From: Apoda limacodes
Taxonomy: Eukaryota; Arthropoda; Insecta; Lepidoptera; Limacodidae
Length of the DNA: 64,000 nt
Assembly (NCBI GenBank): GCA_946406115.1
Contig: OX291561.1
Coordinates: forward strand, 8,176,273-8,240,272
Reading direction: 5' to 3'
Shown here piece after piece: positions 21,346-33,073 of this stretch; position 1 is the first letter of the stretch, and each line of letters opens with the position of its first letter. Both the position numbers and the translations under genes were made by a program. Below the pieces are notes generated by a model. The model did no database searches, had not been told where the DNA came from, and saw only the letters and a program-made list of their open reading frames with translations.

Positions 21346-23067
21346 CTTACGTACTTGTACCACAACTTTAATCCTAATCAGATTTTTCCATACAAACTTA
21401 ATTCAGTACTTATACATTGTGTATTAAGGGTGGTAAGGATAAAATAACCAACGAGAGGCTGTTAAGAATTTTTTATTGGCTCGAGTTTGTAATTTCCTCA
21501 CCGCCTGTGTTACACACAATGTTTCTTATCCCATTTGCGAGTAAATAAATAAAAATATAAGGTCACTAAATAAATAAACTCACCAAAACACAATTATTGA
21601 AATGGCTTGAATAAAATTAAAGAAAACATCGCCACCGCTAGATGGCGCTATATATCTAGAGATTTTATTTGAATTAAAACTTGTAATTACTCGTTTGTAG
21701 TGTGCGTATAGTTATATATATTTGATAATGATATATTATTAGAATAGGTGCGTTATTACTGCCCTTGAGTTCTATGAACGCGCGCTTTGCTTTGAGAAAA
21801 GTAAAATTTATTATTTAATTAATTAATCAGCACCCACTTTGTCTGCATATTATGACACTGTTTACGAGTCAATGAGATAAAAAAATATTTATAACTAAAC
21901 ATTTTGCTGGTTAATATCATACAAAGCTATGAACTGCAAATAATATGTACATCCACAAAATGACAGTAATAAATTTAATAACTAGAATTTTAATGGAATT
22001 AATTAAATGTATGAATGTAAAGTAACGAAGTATGTATGGACAAAAATCTAAATCTTCAACAGGTTTCTTAGTTAAATGTTAACAACATATTGGTATTCGA
22101 TAAGCGATCAGCAGATATTGATATTTTGTAAAACCGCGTGTTAACAGAATAGCTTAAAAGGTCTTGTTATAACTAATTTTTCCCCGTGATTTTACTCGCG
22201 TAGAATTGTACATGTGAATTCAAATGCGGGAACTTACCTATATCCTTATCCATTCAAGAAATTTGAATCAATATCGGTTTTGCTGCAAAAGTCAACAGAC
22301 AGACAGAAATGCTACCCACGGCTACTTTCTTCCATCACACCCCTCACAACTTAGGACTTGGGTTGCCAACTTTTGTTCCGCCCTAAAAAACGATCATGAA
22401 CCTCAAAAAATACTTTCTCCCTTTCCACCAGACAAAGTTCGTTGTAGGTATTTTTAGTTGCATATATTTTGTTTTATTTGGACTTAAAACTATACTTTGT
22501 TACAGACTTTACTGTACGCAACATATCTTTTTGTGTTTTGACTTGTTATAAAAAAAAAACACGATCAAAACAGTAGTTAGACATGTTAGAGGTCGGTCCA
22601 TTCTCAGATTTTCGTAAAATACGGGACGGTAGGCAACGCTACTTAGGACCTTAATAGTCTCGCCAGATTACGATTTCAGACAAACGTTTTCTCTAGGGAC
22701 AACAGAACAGGTTTTTTTTAAGGTCGGCAACAAAGTAGCACGTAGATTTTTCTTAAAAAAAAAGTTTAAAACTGTGTTAAATGGCGTTAAAGTAAGATTT
22801 TTTTATCAAGCAAAAGTTTTATAAAATTATGCTTTGCATCTTTCTTAGGGTTTACTTATATTTCTTAGAACACCATCAATAACGCGATCAATCCATATAA
22901 TATTGCAAGGTGATCTTAGCTTATCTCGTATAAAACACAACACTTTTAAATAATTACATTGAAACTACATTAACCAAAGATGTTACAAGTGATTTATTTG
23001 ATGCTAAAATCACAAAAAAATAAATGAAATTGAGCTTCGAGAAATCCTTTTTAAATTAAAAAGTCTA
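21346..23067. other. Long non-coding stretch
   Basis: AT-rich. The 77-residue plus frame at 22224-22457 has no recognisable content. A (CAGA) run near 22296 and a GGTCGG patch near 22593 are the only features seen. Confidence 0.35.
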
Positions 23068-23341
23068 CATTAAAATTTAAATGCGAAAGTTTGGATGTAA
23101 GATTGTTACTCAATCACGACAGCACGGCTGAACAGATCTGCGTGAAATTAGGCACAAAGATAGGCTATATAGGCTTTTATCCCTCAAAGTGTCCGTGGGA
23201 ATAACTGTAACGTTTGTTGCTTAATCCTGCCGCAACGGCGCACCTAATTGAGCTAAAATTGTACAAAGATAGTTCAAGGAAGACACGAAGAAAGCCATTG
23301 AACAAATTGAGGGCGGGCGAGGCCGTTGACAAAATTTAGTG
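23068..23341 (+). mobile_element. Lep1-like Helitron, composite of two subfamilies
   Basis: 'tttaaatgcgaaagtttgga', then the variant block 'gtttgttgcttaatcctgcc' with 'gcaacggcgcacctaattga', also found at 61.1 kb, and the end hairpin 'gggcgggcgaggccgttga' with AAAATTTAGT. The end is mutated. Confidence 0.6.
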
Positions 23342-23960
23342 TGATATAAATTTCACAAGTTGGTACTATATTGCAAAACAGAATTGAAAATATATCAAAA
23401 CATTTTGACTTTGATATAATTAGAAAACTGATATATTGAAATTTATTAGTCGATAAATTTAATTTACGTATAATCTATGCGTAGTGCATTAGTAATGCTT
23501 GACACCTTCTATGATTAGTTTAATAAATATTTACATTTTAGTATCACTTCATTTCATAATATTGGATACATTCAGTGTCCCCATCTTATGGTATTTTTGA
23601 TTATGTTCCATGAAGCTGTCTTTACTAGTTTATGAAATATTGTTGCTTATTTAATTTATATTTATTTAATTAATTTTATATAATTAATTTAATTTAATAT
23701 AATAAATTATAAATTTCATTAATTTACGTCATTATTGCTCGTTAGTGTACTTAAATCAATATTTATTTTAATTCAATTCAATCTTTATTCACTGTAAGAA
23801 GAATTTAGATTTAGAAATTTTATTTTTAAACTAAATACACCTCTATTTTATATACAAGATGCGTGAGATTACCTACCAGTTATTTTTAATAAATTTAACG
23901 TCGGAATGTTTATGTATGACTTGTTTATCTGCAATTTCTTTTAATAAAGAAATAATAATA
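23342..23960. other. AT-rich stretch with a repeat relic
   Basis: 'tgaagctgtctttactagtt' at 23.61 kb belongs to the repeat of 7.3 and 17.3 kb. The rest is simple AT sequence. Confidence 0.35.
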
Positions 23961-24186
23961 TCATCAATATAAATGAATATTTTCATTGCAAAGATGCAGT
24001 CAAAAGATTAACTTCAAGCTAGGACTTGAACCTGAAACCTAAGATTCCAATTGAATTAAGTCGGAATCTAAGACTGCTTTATTTAGGAAGCCACCCGCAA
24101 TGCGTTCGCGCCCTTAGGCCCTTAAGTCCTGGATCGAGGATAATCTTTTGACTGCATCTTTGCACGAAAATATTGATTTATGATGA
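23961..24186. repeat. Head-to-head pair of tRNA-SINE copies (inverted repeat)
   Basis: Left copy, minus strand: 'gcaaagatgcagtcaaaaga' followed by 'aggacttgaacc', the complement of a perfect B box GGTTCAAGTCC. Right copy, plus strand: 'ggataatcttttgactgcat' plus 'ctttgcacgaaaatattg'. The two arms of about 65 bases pair with each other around about 95 bases. Related single copies lie at 29.4 and 30.0 kb. Confidence 0.65.
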
Positions 24187-25396
24187 AGATACATCCTCAA
24201 AGATGTGGCCTTTAAGATTTTCTTCGAAGACTCCTGCCGTTATGGAGTCCAAAACGAAAAAAGATTTTTGCTATGTATTTATATTTATCCTGTATTTTTG
24301 GAATCACGAGAGGTGGTCACCCAGATCCATAGGATGGGGATTAATTAGTTAAGACTCTTGTCTCCCTGTGTCAATTTTTACATACAAATCAATACCTACA
24401 CTTGTTAATTTTGTTTAGGTTCTATGTGATTTAAATTATTCTAATGTAAGAAACATTATTTATTATATTTCCAGAAAGATTTTTATTTGTTAGATTGATG
24501 TACTAGAAATTTATAAGTCCCTAGTAATTGTGTGTAAATAAATAAATTTTATTTATTATATAAATTAGATAAAAAAAACTATACAACGAAAGAAATGTTT
24601 TAATATTATAAATTTTGGAAACATTTCTTACATTCTCAAAGGTCTAGCTTTTAAATATATACATATTAACCAACAGCATTAATTTATCCATAATTATTAA
24701 CAACTGATAATAATTAATGAGGTAGCTAATAGCAATCGCATCGTAATGAAATATCATGATCGCATTTAACATATTTAATAAAGTTCTTGCAATAAACAGT
24801 TTGAAATGTAATTTTGCTGACTCCAAATACACAGTTGCATGGTAATTCTTAGATTTTATTAAACATAACATGGTAGTTCTTAGATTTGTGTTTATGTGAT
24901 TATTCGATGGTAATTGCTAAGTGCTAATTTAGTGCAGGACTTAAATAATTTAGTAACAGTAGTAGACCGCACAAGTAGTTTAATTGCATTTATAAATTCT
25001 TTTAAAATGCTGTATAGTTTTTTAATGGATTTGTTTATGCCTGTTATATAATTTTCGTTTATTTCCGGTTGTCTAATTTTGGCATTTAATTGAAATACGC
25101 AATTGCGAAAAAGATATATAATATATAAAACTGTTTCTTTTTAACTGTACCTAATCCAAATGTAATAATCAATACTAACATTGTTGAACCGTTTCGCGTG
25201 GAAACTTTGGGATAATGGTCTGAGACTCACACAAAAAAATTGCTAGAAGATTGATCGACGTGTCCCATAACCTCTATCTTCCTCAATAAACACAAAAAAA
25301 AAGTGCGGTTCGTAAATAGATTTTAAAATAACGTTCATAATCTGTAATTTAAAGATATTTAAAAGAAGATCTAACTGGGCTGGGCTGGGCTATAGT
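24187..25396. other. AT-rich stretch with a SINE 5' relic
   Basis: 'ttagattgatgtactagaaa' and 'tataagtccctag' near 24.49-24.53 kb resemble the leader of the SINEs at 29.4 and 29.95 kb. Otherwise nothing recognised. Confidence 0.35.
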
Positions 25397-25796
25397 ATAA
25401 TATTAATATAATAAACGTGAAAGTAACTCTGTCTGTCTGTTATCTATTCAGGCTTAAACCGCTGTTCCGATTAAGATGAAATTTGTCATGGAGATAGTTT
25501 GAGTCTCGAGAAAGGACATAGGCTATAGGAAAATGTCAAGTGTGAGTCGGTTTCGGTTTCGAGTTTTTGTATAATTGAGGCGTTGCCGTTGAAATTCTAC
25601 ACCGATAACCAAATTAAGGGCGGCTGGAACTGCGGGTTAATTTGGCATGTTAATAGATTGAGTTCCAGGGAAGGACATATGCTACTTGAAAATGTCAAGT
25701 GTGAGTCAGTTTTTTTTCTTTAATACTGAGGAGTTGCCGTTCAAATTCGACACCAATAACCGAATTTAGGGCGGGTGAAACCGCGGGCAGCTAGTC
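25397..25796 (+). mobile_element. Lep1-like Helitron, tandem partial duplication
   Basis: One 5' end ('taatattaatataataaacg') is followed by two successive copies of the 3' half: each has 'ggacata', 'aagtgtgagtc', 'ttgccgtt' and a gggcgg hairpin (near 25620 and 25770). The second ends 'gaaaccgcgggcagctagt' with CTAGT intact. The same tandem arrangement occurs at 55.9-56.3 kb. Confidence 0.65.
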
Positions 25797-26377
25797 TTCT
25801 ACAAAGCCATTAATGTTTATTTTCTTTTTTGTTATAAAGCCTTTATTCAGAAATTTCGTTACAGTGGGTATAGTTTCTAAGTAATTAAATTTTATCTAGG
25901 ATATCTCTTTATCTTGTGCTTGCTTTTTAGCAATGGCCTCCTCTCTAATGTTTATGAGCTGATGTTTTTTATGGGGTCGAATCCCGATCCTTGCTGTAAG
26001 AGTACAGGCGATGGATCGCCCATAATATTATGTAGTACGAAGCTCACGTAGTTATGTTACATTATCTCGAATCCTCTATAGTAAATGAACTAACAATGTC
26101 ATTATGTCCACCGGAAGTCTGGGCGGGGGACGGAAATGACGTCAGATGCGCGCGCGCCGGTGCGTGAAGCCCTAATCATACACCTGTTACTTAGGGGTGA
26201 ACGTCGTTATTTTTTAAGTTGCTAACGGTTTCAAGGTTTTGGTTTCTAGAACTTATTTGGCATGTTATTATAAATGTCGGCAGACCGTCTACATCCCTAA
26301 CGAAAGGTTTTAATATCGTATTTGTCCTGTCCAATCTTTACAAATTGTTTGTGGGTAAATAAACATGTCTTTGGTCT
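25797..26377. other. Non-coding stretch
   Basis: A GC-richer patch with a CGCGCGCGCC run at about 26150-26160 is too small to call a CpG island. Confidence 0.3.
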
Positions 26378-26510
26378 GTCATTCCACCTCTTATTAGTTT
26401 AAAGTTGGTAAGTTACGGCTTTGTGAGACATGTAAAGTAACTATAGTCCAGACGCACTGTACCAGACGTAGTGTTGCGCCGTCGGGCTTACTATTTGTCA
26501 CGCAGGACTG
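26378..26510 (+). repeat. Interspersed repeat shared with 50.1 kb
   Basis: 'cacctcttattagtttaaag' with 'ttggtaagttacggctttgt' and 'gagacat' is repeated with drift at 50.14-50.25 kb. Family not recognised. Confidence 0.5.
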
Positions 26511-26839
26511 AAATAATTGGTGAAAAGAGGCTGATGTGGGGGCCCATTGTATATGATGTGGCTGTACGTACAGCCACTGTATTTATTTTCTTCTGGGAAA
26601 TCAAACCGTGAAACTTCGTAACCAAACTGTTCTGCCCGACCCGACATCGGTGGCAAGAAGTCCACTGCTAGAGTATTTAATAAAAGTCTTTTAAGAATGC
26701 GATTTGCAATGAGCCAGACCAAAAATAAAGCTTTGGGTAATCTCTCGTATAAACCAGTTTTTTTTTTCATGAGAGCGGAGTCAGAGGTATCACTTTATGT
26801 AGATTTAGGAAATTAATTAGGTAAGTTGCTTCAACTGTT

Positions 26840-26905
26840 GTTTCAACCTACTACGGGGTACAGAGAAAAGAGGCTTAGGCCATAGTCCAGTGCGCTGACG
26901 AACGT
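26840..26905 (+). repeat. Repeat shared with the right window edge
   Basis: 'gagaaaagaggcttaggcca' matches 'agaaaagaggcataggccgc' at about 63.95 kb. Confidence 0.4.
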
Positions 26906-27067
26906 GCGAAGTGGCAGAGGTTGTCGAGCTAGTGGCCGCTCGACTATCAGATTTTTTAAACTGCCCATAAGGCATCTGACTTTACGCTGCTGTCATATTC
27001 AAACAGCAAAGACCAACAGTTTAACAAACCTTCAGAAACTCGGAGGAACTCAGAAGAAATATGCCAC

Positions 27068-27160
27068 AAGGTCACCCATCCGAAAAACTGACCACGTTTA
27101 CCTTTGCTTAACTTCGCAAATCGTTTCCGACAGACGAATGTTACAGGGTCATAAGTAAGA
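27068..27160 (-). repeat. 5S rRNA-derived SINE, 5' end only
   Basis: Antisense 5S-like text: 'ggtcacccatccgaaaaact' and 'gcttaacttcgcaaatcgtt', then 'gacagacgaatgttacaggg', the complement of the SINE leader. The 84-residue frame over it is an artefact. Confidence 0.55.
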
Positions 27161-27904
27161 AAGCAGGGTAAGTAAGTATGTAATCAACTTTAAATATTAT
27201 ACTAGCCTTTATTATACTCTGACTGCAAAATACCTCTTATATATCCATCTGTTTTGCTTAGTAGTTGGTTAGTCTTACAAAAGTGTTACGGGAAATTGCT
27301 TGTGGTAAGATGGACAATAACAATACACGTCTTGGAAAGATTTTGCTCTAACAATTTTATTCAAATTAGTTTTCACTTCAGCGACCCGACAAATGGCGAC
27401 TATGGACCGCGACCAAGGGTTTTGTGTACGGCCATGAAATTGGGGAATGAGCGGGAATAATTAAAAGTAACAAAAATGGTTATCTACTGACTACTAATAT
27501 ACATAAAAAATTTAAAAAGAATTACTCTCCCGGCATTAACATATCTATATGGATTAATGTTACGACCGAGGAGTGACGTGATATTATAGGATTTAGCCAC
27601 CCATCGCATGACATGACAGTTTGTGACACAACTATTTTCTATTACTTGCACGTGAGTAAGACAAGAGACTGCATGATCATGTCTTCCTCAAAAACTATCT
27701 ATTTTTAATATAAATTTTAATGTTATACGGTGATGACAGAGGTAGTTATATAGAAAAACCAAACAACATATAATTTAGAGGTATTTTAAATATTTTTATC
27801 TATCGAGGAAAATTAAACCTATCCTGTTTTTTTCTAGTCAAATCTACTAGATATAAATGTTCTTCTATATATTGACTGACTATGAAAATTGTCAATTGTT
27901 AACT
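27161..27904. other. Non-coding stretch with an unassigned GC-richer patch
   Basis: 27380-27460 is GC-richer and lies in a short plus frame, but neither strand gives a convincing product. Confidence 0.3.
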
Positions 27905-28110
27905 GATGCGGCGATCAGTGTGAGTTTTTGCGTGTTTCTAACTTTACTATCGCGTTCGCGTATTCATTAGAAGACCTTTGAGAAAAAACTGTCTGAAAAC
28001 GCGTCCGCTATAGGCGCTCCTTTATTTCCATACATGTATCTCGTTGACGCTAACGCGGAAGTAGCGTTAAAACTCACACTATACACACTGGCAACAGTAG
28101 GTACTTTTAT
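27905..28110. repeat. Probable foldback element
   Basis: 'cagtgtgagtttttgcgtgt' on the left and 'gttaaaactcacactataca' on the right are inverted, with 'cgcgttcgcgta' against 'gacgctaacgcgg' further in. Imperfect arms suggest an old MITE. Confidence 0.35.
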
Positions 28111-28184
28111 CCGTCCAACATTGTAAGTTAGTCGCCGATCATCCAAAACAAACCAGACAACTTTTACAATACACAAATTCTAAA

Positions 28185-28270
28185 TTTTATTGCCCCTACT
28201 GAAAGTCGAACCTAGAATCCAGTTCTTTTGACTTGGCAGTCCACACGATCACTAAGCCATTTCGGACGTC
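28185..28270 (-). repeat. tRNA-like SINE head
   Basis: The minus strand shows an A-box-like TGGCTTAGTGAT and a B-box-like AGGTTCGACTT at tRNA-like spacing. No clean cloverleaf is seen, so a SINE head or decayed tRNA pseudogene. Confidence 0.45.
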
Positions 28271-28711
28271 ATTTACCTATTTACTATTAACGGTTAAAAT
28301 AAGTGATTATATAATTACATTTAGATAGATCGATGTACCGCGTCCTTGTTATCTCATTTTATTTCTCTCTACTTCTGAATGTAGTCTTTACACTCGTCAC
28401 CTAATGATTTTTAAAGTTTATAAAATATTTAACGGAAGGCACGAAAAGTTGATCAATGTTTTTGTTAATAGATGGCGCTTCAGCAAAATATAATACACAA
28501 GTAGAAAAGTAGACCAGTACGTTTTTGGTAGATAAATAAAAACCAATGTCTGTATGTCACTATAGTTTGGCGATTTTATGTGTCCTCCAGAGTTTCCTTA
28601 GATACTCGTGTAATAGTAAATGTGTTGTAGGTTCCGCCTGGGTAGGCAAAGGACAAAGAATTAGCTCAGGTCCTAGAGTTTAATTTCCCCCTCTCCTTAC
28701 AGGTTCTCATC

Positions 28712-28909
28712 ATATAGACTTTGAGTTCTGTAATCTGTCTTATGGACTGCGCAATAGGCTTACGAAATTGGCAACACTTTAGAAAGAAACAAATAGTATA
28801 TTTTCACATAGTCAAGACAACACACGTTCGCTTTGTCTACGCACTTTTGCGACCATTTTTTTTTCACAGCTGGCTAGGAAATGCGTTGTCCAGTTCTCTA
28901 TGTCTATGG
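28712..28909 (+). mobile_element. MITE, 'ccatagacttcgagttctg' family, short form
   Basis: 'atatagactttgagttctgt' start, 'atggactgcgcaataggctt', 'tttagaaagaaacaaatagt', and end 'ccagttctctatgtctatgg'. Same deleted interior as the 13.8 kb copy. Confidence 0.65.
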
Positions 28910-29377
28910 TTCTCATAGAGTAGGCAAATAAAAAATCTATATATGCCTGCTCCAAATCAACTTCCGTAGGCTGCTAAATATTATACAATGCTCATAACTA
29001 AGAAGCACACCAAAAATCGAATATATCGTAAACAATGTCAAGAATCAGTTGGAAACGCATTTATTAATTACAAAGTGTCGAAAATACATTATTTAGTGTT
29101 GTTGGTAAACTATGGGCTTGATTAGATTTGAATACAGAGGCCATATCGTGGGTCGAGTATGCAATTAGCGGCATTTAAAAACTATTAAATGGTTTGTTAA
29201 ATTATCAAATCTATAAATGCTTTGTGTTGCGTGGGTATTCGTTTTAGATTCGCTAGGTTCTAAGCGGCCAAGTGTGAATGTTATTCGTGCGTCAATCTTT
29301 CAGTAACTTCAAGAAACTTTAAAGCTTGGAGCTGCTTTAACTATATTGTTTGTGATAAGTGTCTCATATATGTGTGT

Positions 29378-29600
29378 TTTTAAGATTGATGTACTAGGAC
29401 TTTATAAGCCATGATGAGTTGTTTCTGAAATGACGATTTTCGTAACGAGTGTATTTCCATGGCAAAAGATGTAGTTGGGATTTTCATTGGTCAGACTTGT
29501 ACCTCGATAGCTCAAAGGATTGTAAGGTCTCAACTCGAGGATAATCTTTTGACTGCATCTTTGCTATGAAAATATTTATTTATTTGCATTGATGATGTAG
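29378..29600 (+). repeat. tRNA-derived SINE
   Basis: Leader 'agattgatgtactaggactt', decayed tRNA-like part 'acctcgatagctcaaaggat', and distal 'gcatctttgctatgaaaata' with 'tttatttatttgca'. Its closest relative is the copy 0.6 kb downstream. Confidence 0.6.
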
Positions 29601-29624
29601 CCATAGATATGGATTGTATAATAT

Positions 29625-29859
29625 ACTAGCTGTCCCGGCGAACGTTGTTCCGCTGCCGTCCCTCTGTACCCGGCGAAAGTTGGTTTTTACCTATAGTGCC
29701 CGAGTCCGGCTAGCACTTGACATATCGAGATAAAAACTATCCTATCTTTTAAGCTGGATCAAATAACAGATATTTACGAAGTTTGATCAAAATCGGTTCA
29801 GTAGTTTAGGAGTCCATTGAGGACAAACATTGTGACACGAGATTTATATATATTAAGAT
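29625..29859 (+). mobile_element. 235-bp RTE-like element, young copy 1
   Basis: Begins 'actagctgtcccggcgaacg' and ends 'gatttatatatattaagat'; contains 'tcaaaatcggttcagtagtt'. It has the same length as the copy at 38825-39059 and I count only three base differences. The layout (fixed body, short AT tail) suits an RTE-type LINE 3' end or a SINE sharing that tail. It lies between two tRNA-SINEs. Confidence 0.7.
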
Positions 29860-29939
29860 TTTATTCTAAGATTCTAACCTTTAGGGAGTCTTAAACGAGA
29901 CCAGTTATTACTATGTATGTATATTTATATTGTATTTCT

Positions 29940-30205
29940 TACTTCTATGAAGATTTTGTGTGTTTATAAGGTTGATGTACAAGGATGTTATGAGTCACTA
30001 GGAGTTGTACCTATGTGACGCTCGTTTCGAGCATGTTTCCAGACCAAAGATGTAGTTAGGATTTTCATCAGTCAGACTTCTGCCTCGGTAGCTCAGAGCA
30101 CTTACACGGACTGTAAGAATTGTTGCAGGTTCAAGTCCTGGCTTGAGGTTGATCTTTTGCTGCATCTTTGCCATGAAAATGTTTATTTATTTACATTGAT
30201 GTGTT
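29940..30205 (+). repeat. tRNA-derived SINE with perfect A and B boxes
   Basis: Leader 'aaggttgatgtacaaggatg', then a tRNA-like head at 30082-30149 with A box TAGCTCAGAGC and B box GGTTCAAGTCC, followed by 'gctgcatctttgccatgaaa' and an ATTT tail. Of the SINEs here it has the best-preserved Pol III promoter. Confidence 0.7.
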
Positions 30206-31210
30206 TCATATAATAATATGTTACATATTGTCGTTACAAATTTAAAATCTCCTAAGTTGCAAAATGATTCATTACCACCAATCGAAAAAACAAACTTTAA
30301 GGTAGCTTAAGAAAGCCTGGGTAATTTATTAATGTGTTGTTTTTATTTTTGATTTTCACACAGATTTTTTTTAGGGCACTCTGGCTCTCAGTTTTAGGAT
30401 TCGTTGCTAAAATAGACGCACGACTACTAAATAAAATAGATATAATAGCAATTAACAAGATTCAATATAGATGTAAGCAATGATTGATAGATTGCTTGTA
30501 AAGATAATTTGGAAATAAATGTAAATAAAAATGCATTCAAGGTTAGTTGCATCTTAATTCACTAGGTATCTTAAAAATTATAATTACGCCGTTTGTTGTT
30601 AAGTTTTTGTATGAAGCACTCGAATATTGGCAGACCACGAATGACGGGAAGATTTAATAGACTCTATGAATGTTTTTATCTAGCACAACTCAAGAGGAAT
30701 GTGATGTCATAAGGGTTCATCTATCAATGTTTCTATGTGAGCTTCTTTCTAAACGCCTTAATCGAACCTAATGTATGAGACGTTGCAACTCCTCGGAGGA
30801 CATAGACTAGGCTTTGGCAATTTTTTTTATGTGGGTACTTTGAAATGAAAATTAGTATGGAAATAATCCCGTATCAGATTGTATTTATCTTTAATTTACT
30901 TTGCGATGCGAATGCAATTGAATGATGAAAAGACATGACCAATTAATAATATAAAAAAAGGATCAGTGTGACATTTTTTGTTCGGATTTCGGTTATCTCA
31001 TTTTCCTTTTTAACTACGTTTTGATCTAGAGAATTCCATCAGTACTTTTATGATCCATTGCAGTTTGGCAATACGGCTTTTAAGGGTTAACAGTTTTAGG
31101 AATCGCATCAGATTATTTCTCGCCAGTATTATCAAGCAGTTGGGCAGGTTTTTACCAAAAAATTTGGCAATTTATTAGTCTGGAAAAAATATTGAATATG
31201 ATGTAGGTAG
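30206..31210. other. Non-coding stretch
   Basis: No gene or recognised repeat. Confidence 0.35.
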
Positions 31211-31437
31211 TTGGCAAATTATTCAGTCACAACCCGCTCGTCTAATGGCCACACCTTGAGCGGATACGAACAAACGTTCGGAAGAACAATCATCGTGGTC
31301 ATTGGGCATGGCGGGAGCAATACCCGGGGTTTATGGTATATTTCGATAACATCAGAGGAATATGGTTTTAAATTTACATTTTTGTATAATTCTTTAAAGG
31401 TGATATTTTTTATAAATGCATAAATATTCCTTGACAA
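31211..31437. other. GC-richer patch open on both strands
   Basis: The plus frame (31211-31423, 70 residues) includes a glycine-rich IGHGGSNTRG; the minus frame (31219-31437, 72 residues) includes KPRVLLPPCPMTTMIV and a PLKVWPLDERVV end. Both look more protein-like than most chance frames, but I recognise neither. It could be an exon remnant or a transposon remnant. Confidence 0.2.
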
Positions 31438-31492
31438 CTAAGAGGGAACTAAGGGTATTAGAATGCGATAACGAATACAAAAAAAACAAATA

Positions 31493-31652
31493 TCTTTTTT
31501 TTTGTAAATACAATTTACATATTATACAAGGAAATTATCTAGACACAAGGCAATCATAAAAAAAATATAAATAACTTTCTTGTGCTGGGGATCGAACCCG
31601 CAGTCACTAGATACCTACTTGTACTACCAACAGAACTACGAAGCAGCCAATG
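31493..31652 (-). repeat. tRNA-derived SINE
   Basis: Minus-strand B box GGTTCGATCCC (complement of 'gggatcgaaccc' near 31589) and an A-box-like region near 31625-31645, then the body 'ttttgtaaatacaatttaca' in antisense order. Confidence 0.6.
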
Positions 31653-31759
31653 TTATTCTTTACACAATGCCTTTTTATTGTACCTACCCAAAAAAAGGAA
31701 AAATTTGAGCGGGTTTGCATACAAAATAAATTGTAATATAATGTAGAACAACAAATAAT

Positions 31760-31850
31760 GAAAACCGGTGAAGACCGAGTCGGGGCCGTGCATTCTGTGG
31801 TGGTAAGAAACGGTTGATGCACTAATCCGACTCGCAATTGTCCGTTTTAA
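31760..31850. mobile_element. Small TIR element, 'ggtcaagtgcga' family
   Basis: Left 'aaaaccggtgaagaccgagt' and right 'ccgactcgcaattgtccgtt' are imperfectly inverted. An internally deleted form about 91 bp long. Confidence 0.45.
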
Positions 31851-32157
31851 ATTTTTTACTCAAATATTTTGATTGCATATGGAATTAATGTTTTTTAATT
31901 ACATTCGTTCGAACTGCCTGCCTTTCTACCTTGGTTTCTTTAAGTTTGTGTGGAGACACTAACATAATGTTTTTACCTTTAAGCTTTGAGCATGAGTACG
32001 TCGATCATAACTTGAGTTGGTCGTTCACCTCGAAGCTACCAAATGTGAAGATCACTCCAAGATACGTGTATGGCATATTAAGTGGCTAGGTGCTTACCTA
32101 CTTTGAGACTTTGTTTTGAGTCTCTATATTAAATAATTTGCAGTTTTCACCATGACC

Positions 32158-32425
32158 GCTCCACGGCTCTCTTAGTAGTAACACGTAGTAGTGACTTTCT
32201 GCCGATCTAGGGAGAACGGGTTCAGTCCCAGCACAATTTAAAACAAATATTTATATGATGACCAGTGTCTAGGCGTTTTATTGTAGAATGCATGTGTTTA
32301 CAAAAAAGTAGGTACGTAATTATTGAATTCGTTATCTGGTACCCATAGTACAAACTTCGCTTGGTTTGCGGCTCGATGGCGCTGTGTGTGATGTCCAGAA
32401 ATACTCATTTATTTACTTACATATT
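32158..32425 (+). repeat. tRNA-derived SINE, near full length
   Basis: The tRNA-like head has a good B box (GGTTCAGTCCC near 32219-32229); the distal block is 'gtacccatagtacaaacttc' with 'gcttggtttgcggctcgatg' and 'gcgctgtgtgtgatgtcc'. Sister of the copies at 1.13 and 9.78 kb. Confidence 0.65.
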
Positions 32426-32642
32426 TCTAAGTAGGTCAAAGATGAATCTACCGTATCCTATGTATGTTCGAGACTACATAGTGATTAAATAAATGTATCC
32501 TATTTTTTCTCACTCTCCTTAAAAATGAGTCAAATTGACTTACAAGATAACTGACGATTTATATATGCTAGATATATAAATGTACACGTTACATATGTGT
32601 TATCAATATTACCTAATTTCAAATAAAACAAGTTCTGTTTTT

Positions 32643-32716
32643 TTTTATTGAACTACTTATGTAGCATGTTTTTATTGAACTATGTAGCATGTTTTTATTG
32701 GGCTATGTAGCATGAT
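32643..32716 (+). repeat. Minisatellite, about 23-base unit, three copies
   Basis: 'tttttattgaactatgtagc' plus 'atg' is repeated three times with small changes (an extra 'ctt' in unit 1, 'ggg' for 'gaa' in unit 3). Confidence 0.8.
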
Positions 32717-32825
32717 TTTAAAGTAGGTACCTAAATACTTTTCGATTTATTCAAGAAGTTTTTCAACCAAAAATTTCCACAGTTTAAATGCGTAATTCCG
32801 TGATAGAACACTAAACTGCTAGCAA

Positions 32826-32880
32826 CACAAAAAAAAACGGATAAGTGCGAGCCTGAATCCCGCACCGAAGGTTCTGTATA
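32826..32880 (+). repeat. 'ggccaagtgcgag' family 5' fragment
   Basis: 'aaaaacggataagtgcgagc' then 'cccgcaccgaaggttctgta'. Left arm only. Confidence 0.45.
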
Positions 32881-32994
32881 CATATATAGAAGGACAAACT
32901 TAAATTTATAGATAAAAAATGATCTTCCACATATGGGTATATACTTCTCCGTCAATTCTCCAACCGCAACTTCAACTCCAACCCCCTCTAACAG

Positions 32995-33073
32995 CGAAAG
33001 TATAGTATTTGGAAATGTAAAAAAAAATACGGTGGTAGTGCATATAATGAATTTAAAAGGAAAACTATCACAG
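32995..33073 (+). CDS. Candidate internal exon, unidentified protein
   Basis: An acceptor with a C/T-rich tract ('tcaactccaaccccctctaa' CAG) precedes 79 bases ending ATCACAG|GTAAAT, a good donor. One base completes a split codon, then 26 codons are open: ESIVFGNVKKNTVVVH is followed by a basic LKGKLSQ end. Intron phases 2 in and 0 out; phase 2 matches the exit of the 16713 candidate and phase 0 matches the entry of the 33485 candidate. The frame extends in both directions beyond the putative exon (32933-33172), so openness alone is weak support. No family recognised. Confidence 0.3.

Noticed and set aside
22224..22285. Minus-strand exon candidate between 'cttttgcag' and 'gtaagttc'
   Set aside because: All three frames contain a stop and the text resembles degraded repeat sequence.
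25925..26010. tRNA-like B box 'gggtcgaatccc'
   Set aside because: No A box at suitable distance and no SINE body recognised.
30082..30149. Possible functional tRNA gene (perfect A and B boxes)
   Set aside because: No clean cloverleaf or acceptor stem, and it sits inside a repeated SINE with leader and tail.
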